The notes: a model not told the origin generated them from the letters alone. A stretch of 33,066 bases of DNA from Longibaculum muris (GCF_004343035.1 NZ_SMCQ01000032.1:1-33066); one strand, 5' to 3'; positions 1 to 7,522 are shown, numbered from the stretch's first letter. A program made the numbers and translations.

Positions 1-95
1 TTATCAAAAAAGATAACCAGCTGGTAGTTTGTCATTACCATAAGTGGTAATTGTTAAACCAACCTTTTTGGTTATCTTTATTTTACCATTAACAG
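1..95. repeat. 95-bp hairpin-forming repeat, copy A (may be cut by window edge)
   Basis: This stretch matches 9308-9402 in the same orientation with only two substitutions (positions 32 and 54). It can fold into a long imperfect hairpin: AAAGATAACCA near position 10 pairs with TGGTTATCTTT near 69-79, and ATTACCA pairs with TGGTAAT around a TAAG loop. The identity stops at position 95, just where an Rpn-like reading frame starts. The true left end cannot be seen because the window begins here. It could be a small palindromic mobile element, or the end of a larger one. Confidence 0.75.
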
Positions 96-967
96 ATGTC
101 ATCCATGCGGATGAGCTGCTTCTATGCGACAGTGACGAAACAATTTATTTTGTCTATGAGAATAGAATCAATGTCATGGAAAGACGGCGTGATATATTGA
201 TGCATGCAACAGTCAATGGGATTCCTGTTTACATCGGACTTGAGATTCAGTCAACGATTAACTATTCCATGCCTTATAGGCTGCTTCTCTATGATACAAT
301 GACCTATCATTTGCAGTACAAGCTGATTGATAGGGACCATAGGGAGCATTTCAGACCTACGGGAGTCATGAGTACAGTTCTATATAGTGGAGACAGGACA
401 TGGCATCAACCCCATTCACTCCTGGATCGTATTCTGGTTCCAGAACCGCTGAAGGGACTGATGAACACCTGGAAAGGGAATATCCATGATATCAAGGAGA
501 TCGATGTAGAGTTGCTCAGAAATGAGAAGGTGAAATCACTGGTCAGTGCAGTTCAGACAATCTATAGATGGAACAAGGATACAAGTACAATCAAGGAACT
601 GGTGTTAAGCAAAGAGGTTGCGATAGTCGTAGCAGTCATGACAAACAGTGAAGAACTAGTCATAAGGATAGAGAAAGAAGAAAGGGAGGAAGTAGACATG
701 TGTCAGGTACTAGAGGAATTTAAATTAGAAAGTGAAATGAGAGGACTTGAAAAAGGTCGTAGTCTTGGATTGAAACAAGGATTGGATCAAGGAGTTAAAC
801 AAGGGAAGATCCAAACCATTGTAAATGTAATAAAAAGCAAATTTGGATTTGTATCAAAAGAATTGATTATGAAGATAGAAGAAAGTTCAGATGATAAGAT
901 AGATGCTTTAACAATCAAGATTATTGATGCGAAAAGTGAAGAAGAACTGATGAAAGTATTGTCATAA
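96..967 (+). pseudogene. Rpn/PD-(D/E)XK nuclease family putative transposase, 5'-truncated
   Basis: The frame from about position 96 encodes the middle and C-terminal parts of a Rpn-family (recombination-promoting nuclease, putative transposase) protein. A PD-(D/E)XK core is visible as the Asp of 'RRRDILMHA' followed about 14 residues later by Glu in 'IGLEIQS'. After it come 'SMPYRLLLYD', a charged helical stretch, and a tail with G-x3-G and QG repeats ('LKQGLDQGVKQGK') that is typical of the family. The usual N-terminal segment (several tens of residues) is missing. The open frame continues upstream into the hairpin repeat only by chance, with an in-frame ATG at 44. It is probably a dead copy cut by insertion or deletion at the repeat. 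A second partial copy of its 3' end follows downstream. Confidence 0.7.
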
Positions 968-984
968 ATAATTATAGGTTAGGA

Positions 985-1024
985 ATAAAGCAAAAATAGT
1001 TTTAGCCGATTATTTTTGCTTTAT
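985..1024. terminator. Strong hairpin after the Rpn-like frame (bidirectional terminator shape)
   Basis: ATAAAGCAAAAATA (985-998) pairs perfectly with TATTTTTGCTTTAT (1011-1024) around a 12-nt loop. A- and T-rich arms would allow termination on either strand. Confidence 0.7.
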
Positions 1025-1049
1025 CATTTTCTTATATTTATAAGTAAAT

Positions 1050-1382
1050 ATGAACTTATACAAAGAAGTAACTATGGTGACAAACAGTGAAGAACTAGTC
1101 ATAAGGATAGAGAAAGAAGAAAGGGAGGAAGTAGACATGTGTCAGGTACTAGAGGAATTTAAATTAGAAAGTGAAATGAGAGGACTTGAAAGAGGCCGTA
1201 GTCTTGGACTCAAACAAGGGAAGATCCAAGCCATTGTAAATCAACTAAAAAGCAAATTTGGATTTGTATCAAAGGAACTGATCATGAAGATAGAAGAAAG
1301 TTCAGATGACAAGATAGATGCTTTGACAATCAAGATTATTGATGCAAGAAGTGAAAAAGAACTGATAGAGATTTTATCTTAA
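1050..1382 (+). pseudogene. Duplicated 3' fragment of the Rpn-like gene
   Basis: From about 1078 this repeats the 3' part of the upstream Rpn-like gene (from about 639) with a few substitutions and the same stop position. It lacks the whole nuclease core. It also lacks 24 bp, equal to eight residues of the QG-rich tail ('LDQGVKQG' is present in the first copy and absent here). The ATG at 1050 lies in unrelated sequence, so the 110-residue frame probably has no nuclease function. It is likely the product of tandem duplication or of recombination between family members. Confidence 0.7.
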
Positions 1383-1404
1383 TACATAGACAAACAATTA
1401 TAAC

Positions 1405-1433
1405 TTGTACTTATAAAAAAATAAGTATATAAT
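1405..1433 (+). promoter_or_regulatory. Sigma-A promoter of the ABC-F leader
   Basis: TTGTAC (1405-1410), a 17-bp spacer and TATAAT (1428-1433). Transcription should start near 1440, about 20 nt before the leader ORF and 170 nt before the ABC-F start. Confidence 0.75.
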
Positions 1434-1458
1434 GAATTTAATGAAATGAGGTGGAAGG

Positions 1459-1479
1459 ATGTATAAATTTTCTTGCTAA
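1459..1479 (+). CDS. Six-residue leader peptide MYKFSC of the ABC-F attenuator
   Basis: ATG at 1459 opens a six-codon frame (Met-Tyr-Lys-Phe-Ser-Cys-stop). It lies seven bases after a strong GAGG (1448-1451) and about 20 nt into the predicted transcript. Its last codons are themselves one arm of the leader hairpins: 1468-1476 pair with 1519-1527. This is the expected architecture of a stalling peptide for translation-inhibiting antibiotics. No homologue is known to me; the function is inferred from position and pairing. Confidence 0.65.
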   Translation: MYKFSC

Positions 1480-1588
1480 AACTAAGTGCATACTAAAAGG
1501 ACTCTTTTTAGCGTGCTCGCAAGAAAATAGACATCCTTTTTTATATCTTTTGATAATGCGACAAGTCTATTTTCTTGTCGCTTTTATT
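1467..1588 (+). promoter_or_regulatory. Ribosome-mediated transcription attenuator upstream of the ABC-F gene
   Basis: Four segments can pair in two exclusive ways. Segment 1 (1467-1476, inside the leader ORF) pairs with segment 2 (1519-1528) over 10 bp. Segment 3 GCGACAAG (1558-1565) pairs with CTTGTCGC (1574-1581), followed by TTTTATT, which is an intrinsic terminator. Segment 2 extended (1520-1532) also pairs perfectly over 13 bp with 1565-1577, which would destroy the terminator. A small hairpin (about 1493-1511) between segments 1 and 2 brings them together. Inferred logic: free translation gives 1:2 plus the terminator (off). A ribosome stalled on the leader masks segment 1 and frees segment 2 to act as antiterminator (on). 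Confidence 0.8.
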
Positions 1589-1608
1589 ATTGAAGGGAGT
1601 GAAAAAAG

Positions 1609-3108
1609 ATGTCGCTTATTCAAGTTAATCAATTAACTTTTCAATATGAAAATCATTATGATATAATTTTTGATCATGTTTCATTTCGTTTTGATACAAA
1701 TTTTAAAACAGCGTTAATAGGTAGAAATGCAAGAGGGAAAACAACCTTTCTAAAATTGTTGATGGGCGAGTATGAATATCAGGGGGAAATTATTAAAAGT
1801 GAAGAATGTGAGTATTTTCCTTATGAAATCAAAAATAAAGATTTATTGACTTTAGATATTTGTTTAGAAATTGCACCAGAAATACAATCCTGGCAATTGG
1901 AAAGAGAATTGCATTATTTAGATTTAGAAGGTCAAGATCTTTTCTATCGACCATTTTCTACATTGTCTATGGGAGAACAAACGAAAGTTTTATTGGCAGT
2001 TTTGTTTTTGAAAAGAAATTCCTTTTTGTTAATTGATGAGCCAACCAATCATTTAGATACTTTTTCAAGAGAGGTCGTTGCTAAATATCTAAAACGTCAA
2101 AAAGGCTTTTTATTAGTAAGCCATGACCGTCATTTTATTGATATGTGTTGTGATCATATTATTGCAATCAACATGACAACAATCGAGGTTGTTAATGGTA
2201 CCTTTTCTTCTTGGTATGATAATAAAATGAAAAAAGATGAACATGAAGAAATGAAAAATGCTAGATTAAAAAAAGATATTTCACGTTTAGAAACATCTCG
2301 TCAAAAAACTGCAAGTTGGTCACAAAGGGTTGAAAACAGTAAGGTCGCACATGGAAAACGTGAGGCTGGTGTGAAGGCTGATAGGGGCTATGTGGGGCAT
2401 AAGGCGGCTAAAATGATGAAAAGGTCTAAAAATATTGAAAAACGTCAAATTCAACAGGTTGAGGAAAAGAAAAAGCTATTAAAAGATGTGGAGGAATATG
2501 ATGATTTAAAAATAACACCTTTAACATATTTTCAAACAAATCTTGTTTCTTTCTTACATGTATCTTTGTATTATCAAGAAAAGATATTGTTTAAAGATTT
2601 AACTTTTTCTATTCAAAATAAAGAACGTATTTTATTAAAAGGAAAAAATGGTTGTGGAAAATCCAGTGTGATTCGTGCTTTATTGAATCAATCAATTGGA
2701 ATAAAAGGAGAAATCAATCGAGGCAGTCGTTTAAAAATTTCTTATGTTCCTCAAGATTGTTCAATGCTTTCAGGAAGTTTCCTTTCTTTTGTAGAAAGCT
2801 ATGACGTTGATACTACTCTAGTTATGACAATCTTAAGAAAATTAGGATTTTCACGTTCACATTTTGAAAAAAACTTAGAGGATTTAAGTGAAGGACAAAA
2901 AAAGAAAGTCATGTTAGCTATTTCATTAGCGACCTCAGCTCATCTTTATATTTGGGATGAACCATTAAACTATATTGATATCTATTCGAGAATGCAAATT
3001 GAAAAAATGGTTTTAGAATATCAACCAACTTTATTATTTGTAGAACATGATTATTTCTTTCAAGAAAAAATCGCAACGAAAGTCATTGATTTCGATGAAC
3101 TTATTTGA
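1609..3108 (+). CDS. ABC-F ATPase, Lsa/Vga-like ribosomal protection protein
   Basis: A 499-residue soluble protein with two ABC cassettes and no membrane segments, as in ABC-F translation factors. Cassette 1 has Walker A 'GRNARGKTT' (residues 38-46), signature 'LSMGEQ', Walker B 'LLIDEPTNHLD' and the switch 'VSHDRHF'. Cassette 2 has 'GKNGCGKSS', 'LSEGQKKK', 'WDEPLNYID' and 'VEHDYFF'. The charged linker between them contains 'GYVGHKAAKMMKRSKN', characteristic of the Lsa/Vga/Vml-type antibiotic-resistance branch. These proteins bind the ribosomal E site and dislodge lincosamides, streptogramin A or pleuromutilins. The start at 1609 has GGGAG about 10 nt upstream. The attenuator leader strongly supports an antibiotic-inducible role. 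Which drugs are covered cannot be read from the sequence. Walker A has Ala where most relatives have Gly, still within GxxxxGKT. Confidence 0.88.
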   Translation: MSLIQVNQLTFQYENHYDIIFDHVSFRFDTNFKTALIGRNARGKTTFLKLLMGEYEYQGEIIKSEECEYFPYEIKNKDLLTLDICLEIAPEIQSWQLERELHYLDLEGQDLFYRPFSTLSMGEQTKVLLAVLFLKRNSFLLIDEPTNHLDTFSREVVAKYLKRQKGFLLVSHDRHFIDMCCDHIIAINMTTIEVVNGTFSSWYDNKMKKDEHEEMKNARLKKDISRLETSRQKTASWSQRVENSKVAHGKREAGVKADRGYVGHKAAKMMKRSKNIEKRQIQQVEEKKKLLKDVEEYDDLKITPLTYFQTNLVSFLHVSLYYQEKILFKDLTFSIQNKERILLKGKNGCGKSSVIRALLNQSIGIKGEINRGSRLKISYVPQDCSMLSGSFLSFVESYDVDTTLVMTILRKLGFSRSHFEKNLEDLSEGQKKKVMLAISLATSAHLYIWDEPLNYIDIYSRMQIEKMVLEYQPTLLFVEHDYFFQEKIATKVIDFDELI

Positions 3109-3162
3109 CAAAAGAGTCATGAATCTATAAAATAAAGGATAGAAAGTAATGAGGGTCAAGAT

Positions 3163-3669
3163 ATGAGAAATTTGGTTGTAACAGATAAAGATATTTCAAC
3201 ACAATTATTTAAAAATTCAGTCATTGTTAATCTCAATAATATTCATTATTCATCTTGTACAGGTGGCTTGGAATGTTTAAAATGTGCCGGAGCTTGTTAT
3301 TTTAAAGATGATATGAGTATTATCTCTAAATGGATGAATGATTGTCAGTTGATTATCTATATTACACGAGTAAAATATGGATGTTTTGATATTCCTTTTA
3401 AGAAGATGTTAGAAAGATTAGTGGTTAATCATGAACCGTTTTATTCACTAGTTGATGGGGAAACATGTCATTTAGGAATTAGTCAATTACGTAAAAAATT
3501 ACTCGTGATTGGTTATGGTGATGTGAATGAAGAAGAAAAGAAAATGTTTAAAGATCTTTTGGATGAATCAACACTTGGTTTTTCTTATTCTTCAGTAGAT
3601 GCATATTTTTGTGAAGAAGATGAATTAGAAGATACTTTACGAACTTTTGGAGGTGTTGATCATGAGTAA
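3163..3669 (+). CDS. Flavodoxin/NADPH-FMN-reductase-like protein with cysteine cluster
   Basis: A 168-residue protein. Its first half resembles flavodoxin-fold NAD(P)H-dependent oxidoreductases and iron-sulfur flavoproteins. A cysteine-rich loop 'SSCTGGLECLKCAGACYF' is followed by 'KDDMSIISKWMNDCQLI', the usual 'CxxC...kDDM' segment after the FMN-binding region. The usual N-terminal nucleotide-binding strand and loop ('GSPR' type) is absent, so FMN binding as a stand-alone protein is doubtful. It is translated from GAGGG before ATG 3163 and overlaps the next gene by 8 bp, so the two are coupled and may act as one redox unit. The family assignment is moderate; substrate unknown. Confidence 0.55.
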   Translation: MRNLVVTDKDISTQLFKNSVIVNLNNIHYSSCTGGLECLKCAGACYFKDDMSIISKWMNDCQLIIYITRVKYGCFDIPFKKMLERLVVNHEPFYSLVDGETCHLGISQLRKKLLVIGYGDVNEEEKKMFKDLLDESTLGFSYSSVDAYFCEEDELEDTLRTFGGVDHE

Positions 3670-4258
3670 AATTCTTTTATTGAATTCAGGATTAAAACAT
3701 GCTCAAGCCTTTGTTGATCCTTTTTTAAAGCGTTTAGAAGTTCATTTATCAAGTAAAGAAAATTGTGTTGATGTAAGAAGTGCAGAAAATTTTGATGAAC
3801 GTACATTTTTCGAATATGATCAAGTTGTCTTTTTGTTTTCTATTGCTTTAGATTCAATTCCATCATCAACATTAGAAATTTTCCAAAAGCTTGAAAATCA
3901 ATCCAAAAATCATACAGAAATCTATGCTTTAATTGCTTGTGATGAGTATGAACCAGAAAAATGTAATCTATCTAAAAAGATTATCCAAAAATGGTGTCAT
4001 CGAGAAAATTTACAATTTAAAGGGACGTTAAAAATAGGATCTGTTCTCTTTATTATGAAAAGTGCTTCTAAATTTGTTGTTTCTAATTATATAAAAAGTT
4101 TTGCTAGTGCTATTTTGAAACATGAATCTATTGATAGTCAAGTGACAATGCTGACAGATAAAATATTTATGAAAATGGCAAATAAATATTGGAATAAAGA
4201 AATTCAAAGAAAACATAAAGAAAAAATAAAAAAATTAAAACATGAAAAAGGTGAGTAG
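3662..4258 (+). CDS. Flavodoxin-like hypothetical protein, translationally coupled partner
   Basis: Start chosen at ATG 3662 because GGAGGTG (3648-3654) sits 7 nt upstream, inside the end of the preceding gene. The N-terminus 'MSKILLLNSGLKHAQAF' looks like the first beta strand and phosphate-binding loop of a flavodoxin-fold protein. A central 'EIYALIACDEYEPEKC' would suit the following strand of NADPH-dependent FMN reductases. The last 50 residues are lysine-rich and basic. It may supply the nucleotide-binding fold its neighbour lacks. No catalytic motif is clear and the protein is otherwise unrecognised. Confidence 0.5.
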   Translation: MSKILLLNSGLKHAQAFVDPFLKRLEVHLSSKENCVDVRSAENFDERTFFEYDQVVFLFSIALDSIPSSTLEIFQKLENQSKNHTEIYALIACDEYEPEKCNLSKKIIQKWCHRENLQFKGTLKIGSVLFIMKSASKFVVSNYIKSFASAILKHESIDSQVTMLTDKIFMKMANKYWNKEIQRKHKEKIKKLKHEKGE

Positions 4259-4287
4259 GATATCATAATATCGCTACTCACTTTTTT
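4245..4287. terminator. Bidirectional terminator between convergent genes
   Basis: GTGAGTAG (4251-4258) pairs with CTACTCAC (4274-4281), extended inside by GATAT/ATATC. An A-tract lies before it and a T6 tract after it, so it serves the plus-strand flavodoxin pair and the minus-strand VOC gene. Confidence 0.85.
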
Positions 4288-4750
4288 AAAAATGAATATG
4301 TTTAATATAATCAACGGGAATCCCTATTTTATTAGCCGCTTCTTCATAAGATAAACCTTGACTCAAATATCGTTTAACAACCTTTTTCAAAGTTTCACCA
4401 ACTTCAATGACATGTCCATCAGGGTCATAAAATCTTACTGTTCTTTGACCCCAAGTATGTTCTTTTAACGGATGAATCAAAGGGACATTATGCTCATTAA
4501 GTTTTATCATGAATGCATCAATATCATCAATTTCAAAATAAAGCTCACTTGCATGATTTAATAAAACAATATCATTATCATCCTTATGAATCAAATCTTT
4601 CCATATCTCATAAGATTCTAATACAATCCCAGATGAGAGTGTTACACGACCATGAAAATCTAATAACACCTTTAAATCTAAAATATGACGATAAAAGGCT
4701 TTTGAACGATCTAAATCCTGAACAATTAAAACAGTGTTTTTATAACGCAT
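4286..4750 (-). CDS. VOC-superfamily (glyoxalase/dioxygenase-fold) protein
   Basis: A 154-residue protein with the paired beta-alpha-beta-beta-beta modules of the vicinal oxygen chelate fold: 'NTVLIVQDLDRSKAFYRHIL' at the N-terminus, 'ELYFEIDDIDAFMIKL' centrally and 'TVRFYDPDGHVIEVGETL' near residue 115. The final Glu of 'HVIEVGE' and Glu in 'ELYFEI' are usual metal-site positions, but the N-terminal His ligand of true glyoxalase I is not evident. The last 30 residues ('GLSYEEAANKIGIPVDYI') form a small helix-turn-helix-like extension. A ribosome site (AAGGAA) precedes the start. The substrate is unknown; members include lyases, isomerases and antibiotic-binding proteins. Confidence 0.75.
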   Translation of the reverse strand: MRYKNTVLIVQDLDRSKAFYRHILDLKVLLDFHGRVTLSSGIVLESYEIWKDLIHKDDNDIVLLNHASELYFEIDDIDAFMIKLNEHNVPLIHPLKEHTWGQRTVRFYDPDGHVIEVGETLKKVVKRYLSQGLSYEEAANKIGIPVDYIKHIHF

Positions 4751-4773
4751 ACAGATTCCTTCTTTCGTTTACT

Positions 4774-4782
4774 ATTCTATCA
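4774..4782 (-). promoter_or_regulatory. Extended -10 promoter of the VOC gene
   Basis: On the minus strand TGATAGAAT (TGnTAGAAT) lies about 24 bases before the start codon. No good -35 hexamer is seen, as is common with extended -10 promoters. Confidence 0.5.
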
Positions 4783-4868
4783 TAATTTCTTGAATAAGAA
4801 CATATACAATATTGTAAGGATTGATTTCTCTTTGTCAGATGTTGACTGTTCTAAATATGAAAAAAAAT

Positions 4869-4876
4869 CATATATT
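4869..4876 (+). promoter_or_regulatory. Candidate sporulation sigma-factor -10 element of spoIVA
   Basis: CATATATT resembles the sigma-E -10 consensus (CATACAnT) and lies 23 bases before the spoIVA start. The -35 region is poor, so only the -10 match supports this. spoIVA is a sigma-E gene in Bacillus. Confidence 0.35.
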
Positions 4877-4899
4877 GATGTGTAAGAAGGAGGAAGTAT

Positions 4900-6378
4900 A
4901 TGCAAACAATAGATATACTTAAAGATATTGGAAAAAGATGTGATGGTGATATTTATTTAGGGGTGGTTGGACCGGTTAGGGTAGGAAAATCATCATTTAT
5001 TAAACGTTTTATGGAAAAGGCAGTTATTCCTTATATTGATGATGCTGATGCTAAAATCAGAGCAACTGATGAATTGCCTCAATCTGGTGAAGGTAAAATG
5101 ATTATGACAGTGGAGCCAAAGTTTGTCCCTAATCAGGCTGCGCATATTTTTGTTGAGGATAATTTAGGGGTGAATATTCGTTTAGTTGATTGTGTAGGAT
5201 ATGTTATTGATGGAGCAAAAGGTTATCAAGATGAACAGGGGATTCGTTATGTCAAAACTCCTTGGTATTTAGAAGCAATTCCTTTTGATGAGGCAGCTAA
5301 AATTGGGACCCAGAAGGTTATTCAGGATCATTCAACAATTGGGATTGTGATGACTTGTGATGGATCTATTTGTGAAATCCCTTCACAAGATTATGTTCAG
5401 GCAACGGATGATGTCATTCAAGAATTAAAGGATATTGGCAAACCATTTGTAATTGTAGTGAACTCAAAAGATCCACGTAGTATTCAATGTAATCAATTGG
5501 TTGAAAACCTAAAGCAAAAACATGATGTTCCAGTTATTGGTTTAAAAGTTAATGAAATGAATGAAGAAGATATTGCTCATCTATTAAAAGAAGCTTTATA
5601 TGAATTTCCAATTCATGAAGTTAAAATTGAAGTACCTAGATGGATTGCTTTAATGGATTCTTCTCATTGGCTTAAACAAACATTGGATGATGCTTTAGAA
5701 CAATCTTTACAAGAAATAAAACGTTTTAGAGATGTTGAAACTATCGCAACAAAAATGTGTGAATTTGATTTTATCAAAAAAGCTTACTTATCTTCTATTG
5801 ATACATCTTCTTCATCAGCAACTTTACGTATTCAAGAAAGAAAAGGTCTATATAATGAAATATTAAATGAAATATTAGGACAAGAAAAATTTGATTCAGC
5901 ATTATTTTTAAAACAAATTCAAGAATTAATGCAAATAGAAAAAGAATATAAAGCTTATCAAAGTGCCATTAAAATGGTTAAACAAACAGGCTATGGATAT
6001 GCTTTACCATTAATGGAAGATGTTGAGTTGAGTCAACCAGAAGTGATTAAACAAGGACCACGCTATGGAATGAAGCTGGTTTCTACAGCCTCAACAATTC
6101 ATATGATTAAAGTCGATATAGAATCAACCTTTGAACCAATTATCGGTTCAAAAGAACAAGCCGAAGCCTTTATTCAATACTTACAAAGTCATGGTGAAAA
6201 TAATAAAGAAGCAATCTTTGATTGTGATGTATTTGGTCGTAAATTAGGCGATTTAATTAATGAAGGAATGCGTGTAAAATTGGCTTCAATGAATGAAACC
6301 GCTTGTATTAGAGTGCATGATATTTTATCTAAGATAGTCAATAAAGGAAAGACAAATGTGATTGCAATAGTTTTATAA
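4900..6378 (+). CDS. spoIVA: Stage IV sporulation protein A, spore coat morphogenetic ATPase
   Basis: 492 residues, the normal family length and collinear with Bacillus SpoIVA throughout. The N-terminal P-loop domain (residues 1-240) has Walker A 'GPVRVGKSS' (24-32), the switch segment 'RLVDCVGY' and 'IVVNSKDPRS'. The C-terminal half carries the charged helical region and the conserved end '...GKTNVIAIVL'. In Bacillus it polymerises on the outer forespore membrane with ATP hydrolysis and forms the basement layer of the coat. GGAGG lies just before the ATG at 4900. HU follows directly, as in Bacillus. Presence of this gene is strong evidence that the organism makes endospores, together with CotE and SpoVS in this window. 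Confidence 0.95.
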   Translation: MQTIDILKDIGKRCDGDIYLGVVGPVRVGKSSFIKRFMEKAVIPYIDDADAKIRATDELPQSGEGKMIMTVEPKFVPNQAAHIFVEDNLGVNIRLVDCVGYVIDGAKGYQDEQGIRYVKTPWYLEAIPFDEAAKIGTQKVIQDHSTIGIVMTCDGSICEIPSQDYVQATDDVIQELKDIGKPFVIVVNSKDPRSIQCNQLVENLKQKHDVPVIGLKVNEMNEEDIAHLLKEALYEFPIHEVKIEVPRWIALMDSSHWLKQTLDDALEQSLQEIKRFRDVETIATKMCEFDFIKKAYLSSIDTSSSSATLRIQERKGLYNEILNEILGQEKFDSALFLKQIQELMQIEKEYKAYQSAIKMVKQTGYGYALPLMEDVELSQPEVIKQGPRYGMKLVSTASTIHMIKVDIESTFEPIIGSKEQAEAFIQYLQSHGENNKEAIFDCDVFGRKLGDLINEGMRVKLASMNETACIRVHDILSKIVNKGKTNVIAIVL

Positions 6379-6386
6379 ATTTGTTG

Positions 6387-6415
6387 TTGCTTTGCTGAAA
6401 TTGAAATGTTATACT
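6387..6415 (+). promoter_or_regulatory. Promoter of the HU gene
   Basis: TTGCTT (6387-6392), 17-bp spacer, TATACT (6410-6415) with an extended TGT immediately upstream. A strong constitutive promoter is expected for an abundant chromatin protein. Confidence 0.75.
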
Positions 6416-6447
6416 ACTACTTAGATTTAAGTAGGAGGCAATGCAAA

Positions 6448-6720
6448 ATGAATAAAAAAGAACTTATTGATATCGTTTCACAAAAGAAAGATTTAACAAA
6501 AAAAGATGCTGAAGCGTTAGTAGATACAGTTTTTGATACAATGATTGAAAGTATTTTAAATGGAGATAAAGTTTTAATTTCTGGTTTTGGAACTTTCAAA
6601 GTGAATAATCGTAAAGAACGTAAAGGTGTAAGCCCTAAAACAAAAGAAGCGATGATTATTCCAGCAAGTAAAACTGTTTCATTTAAGCCTAGTAATAGAT
6701 TAAAAGATGCAATGAATTAA
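6448..6720 (+). CDS. hup: HU-family DNA-binding protein
   Basis: Ninety residues, the standard HU length. Start set at ATG 6448, nine bases after AGGAGG. The ATG at 6441 is out of frame and the longer in-frame extension runs through the promoter. Visible motifs: 'MNKKELIDIVSQK', dimerisation helices, 'LISGFGTFKV' and the DNA-bending arm 'RKERKGVSPKTKEAM', ending 'SFKPSNRLKDAMN'. The arm has GVSPKT where most HU proteins have GRNPxT; the conserved intercalating Pro is kept. It compacts and bends the nucleoid DNA. The neighbour of spoIVA in Bacillus is also HU (hbs). Confidence 0.95.
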   Translation: MNKKELIDIVSQKKDLTKKDAEALVDTVFDTMIESILNGDKVLISGFGTFKVNNRKERKGVSPKTKEAMIIPASKTVSFKPSNRLKDAMN

Positions 6721-6736
6721 TATTGTATCTTTTTTC
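6705..6736 (+). terminator. HU gene terminator
   Basis: AGATGCAAT at the end of the coding region pairs with ATTGTATCT (6722-6730, one G-U), followed by T6. The stop codon lies in the loop. Confidence 0.65.
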
Positions 6737-6787
6737 TTTATATTCTGTTCATAATTGTCGTATACTATAAACGTAGAGGTGATGAAA

Positions 6788-7504
6788 ATGTGGCCATTTT
6801 ATTATGGGTTATATATGAATAAATATTATTTAATTGGGACTGTCTTTGTGATACTGGCAGCATTGTTAGCTGTGTGGGCCCAAATGAAAGTACAATCAGC
6901 TTATTCTCGTTATAAGAAGATTCCTAATTCTAAGGGGATGACAGGAGCACAGATTGCGCGTGAGATTTTAGATAGTGAAGGTTTATATAATATTCAAATT
7001 TTTGAAGTGAAAGGGAATTTGAGTGATCATTATAATCCAGGTAAAAAAACGATTAATTTATCAAGTGATATTTACCATGGGACATCAATTGCGTCTTTGG
7101 CAGTTGCTGCTCATGAATGTGGACATGCGATTCAATACAAAGATGGATATGTACCTATTTCTTTACGTAATATGATTTTACCAATTGCGAATGTTGGTCA
7201 ATATTTAGGCTGGATTGCAATTGCAGTTGGCTTGTTGATGGGACATACAAAGATTGCTTGGATGGGTTTTGCATTGATGTGTGGAATCTTGGCATTTCAG
7301 CTTGTCACTTTACCTGTTGAGTTTAATGCATCTTCACGTGCTTTGGTAATTTTAAAGACGCGTTATTTAAATGAAGGTGAATATGCTGGGGCAAAGAGTA
7401 TGTTATCAGCAGCGGCTATGACTTATGTTGCTGCCATGATTTCTACACTAGCCAGTATGTTACGTATTTTCTTGATTATATTAGGAAATTCAAGAGATGA
7501 TTAA
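6788..7504 (+). CDS. YugP-type membrane zinc metallopeptidase
   Basis: 238 residues from ATG 6788, which follows GAGGTG by a proper spacing; ATG 6782 is an alternative two codons earlier. The zinc motif 'HECGH' is at residues 109-113. The likely third ligand is Glu178 in 'PVEFNAS'. A membrane segment spans residues 14-32, with two more around 133-152 and 157-175 and one at the C-terminus. This arrangement and length match the neutral zinc metallopeptidase family typified by B. subtilis YugP, a membrane-embedded protease of poorly known substrate. It has its own terminator. Confidence 0.9.
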   Translation: MWPFYYGLYMNKYYLIGTVFVILAALLAVWAQMKVQSAYSRYKKIPNSKGMTGAQIAREILDSEGLYNIQIFEVKGNLSDHYNPGKKTINLSSDIYHGTSIASLAVAAHECGHAIQYKDGYVPISLRNMILPIANVGQYLGWIAIAVGLLMGHTKIAWMGFALMCGILAFQLVTLPVEFNASSRALVILKTRYLNEGEYAGAKSMLSAAAMTYVAAMISTLASMLRIFLIILGNSRDD

Positions 7505-7522
7505 AGACCGAAAGGTCTTTTC
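7503..7522 (+). terminator. Terminator of the zinc peptidase gene
   Basis: AAAGACC, GAAA tetraloop, GGTCTTT and a short T tract. Confidence 0.75.

Noticed and set aside
1451-1636. 61-residue plus-strand frame across the attenuator leader
   Set aside because: It runs through the promoter-proximal leader hairpins, overlaps the ABC-F start in another frame and has no suitable ribosome site. The 6-codon leader ORF explains the signals better.
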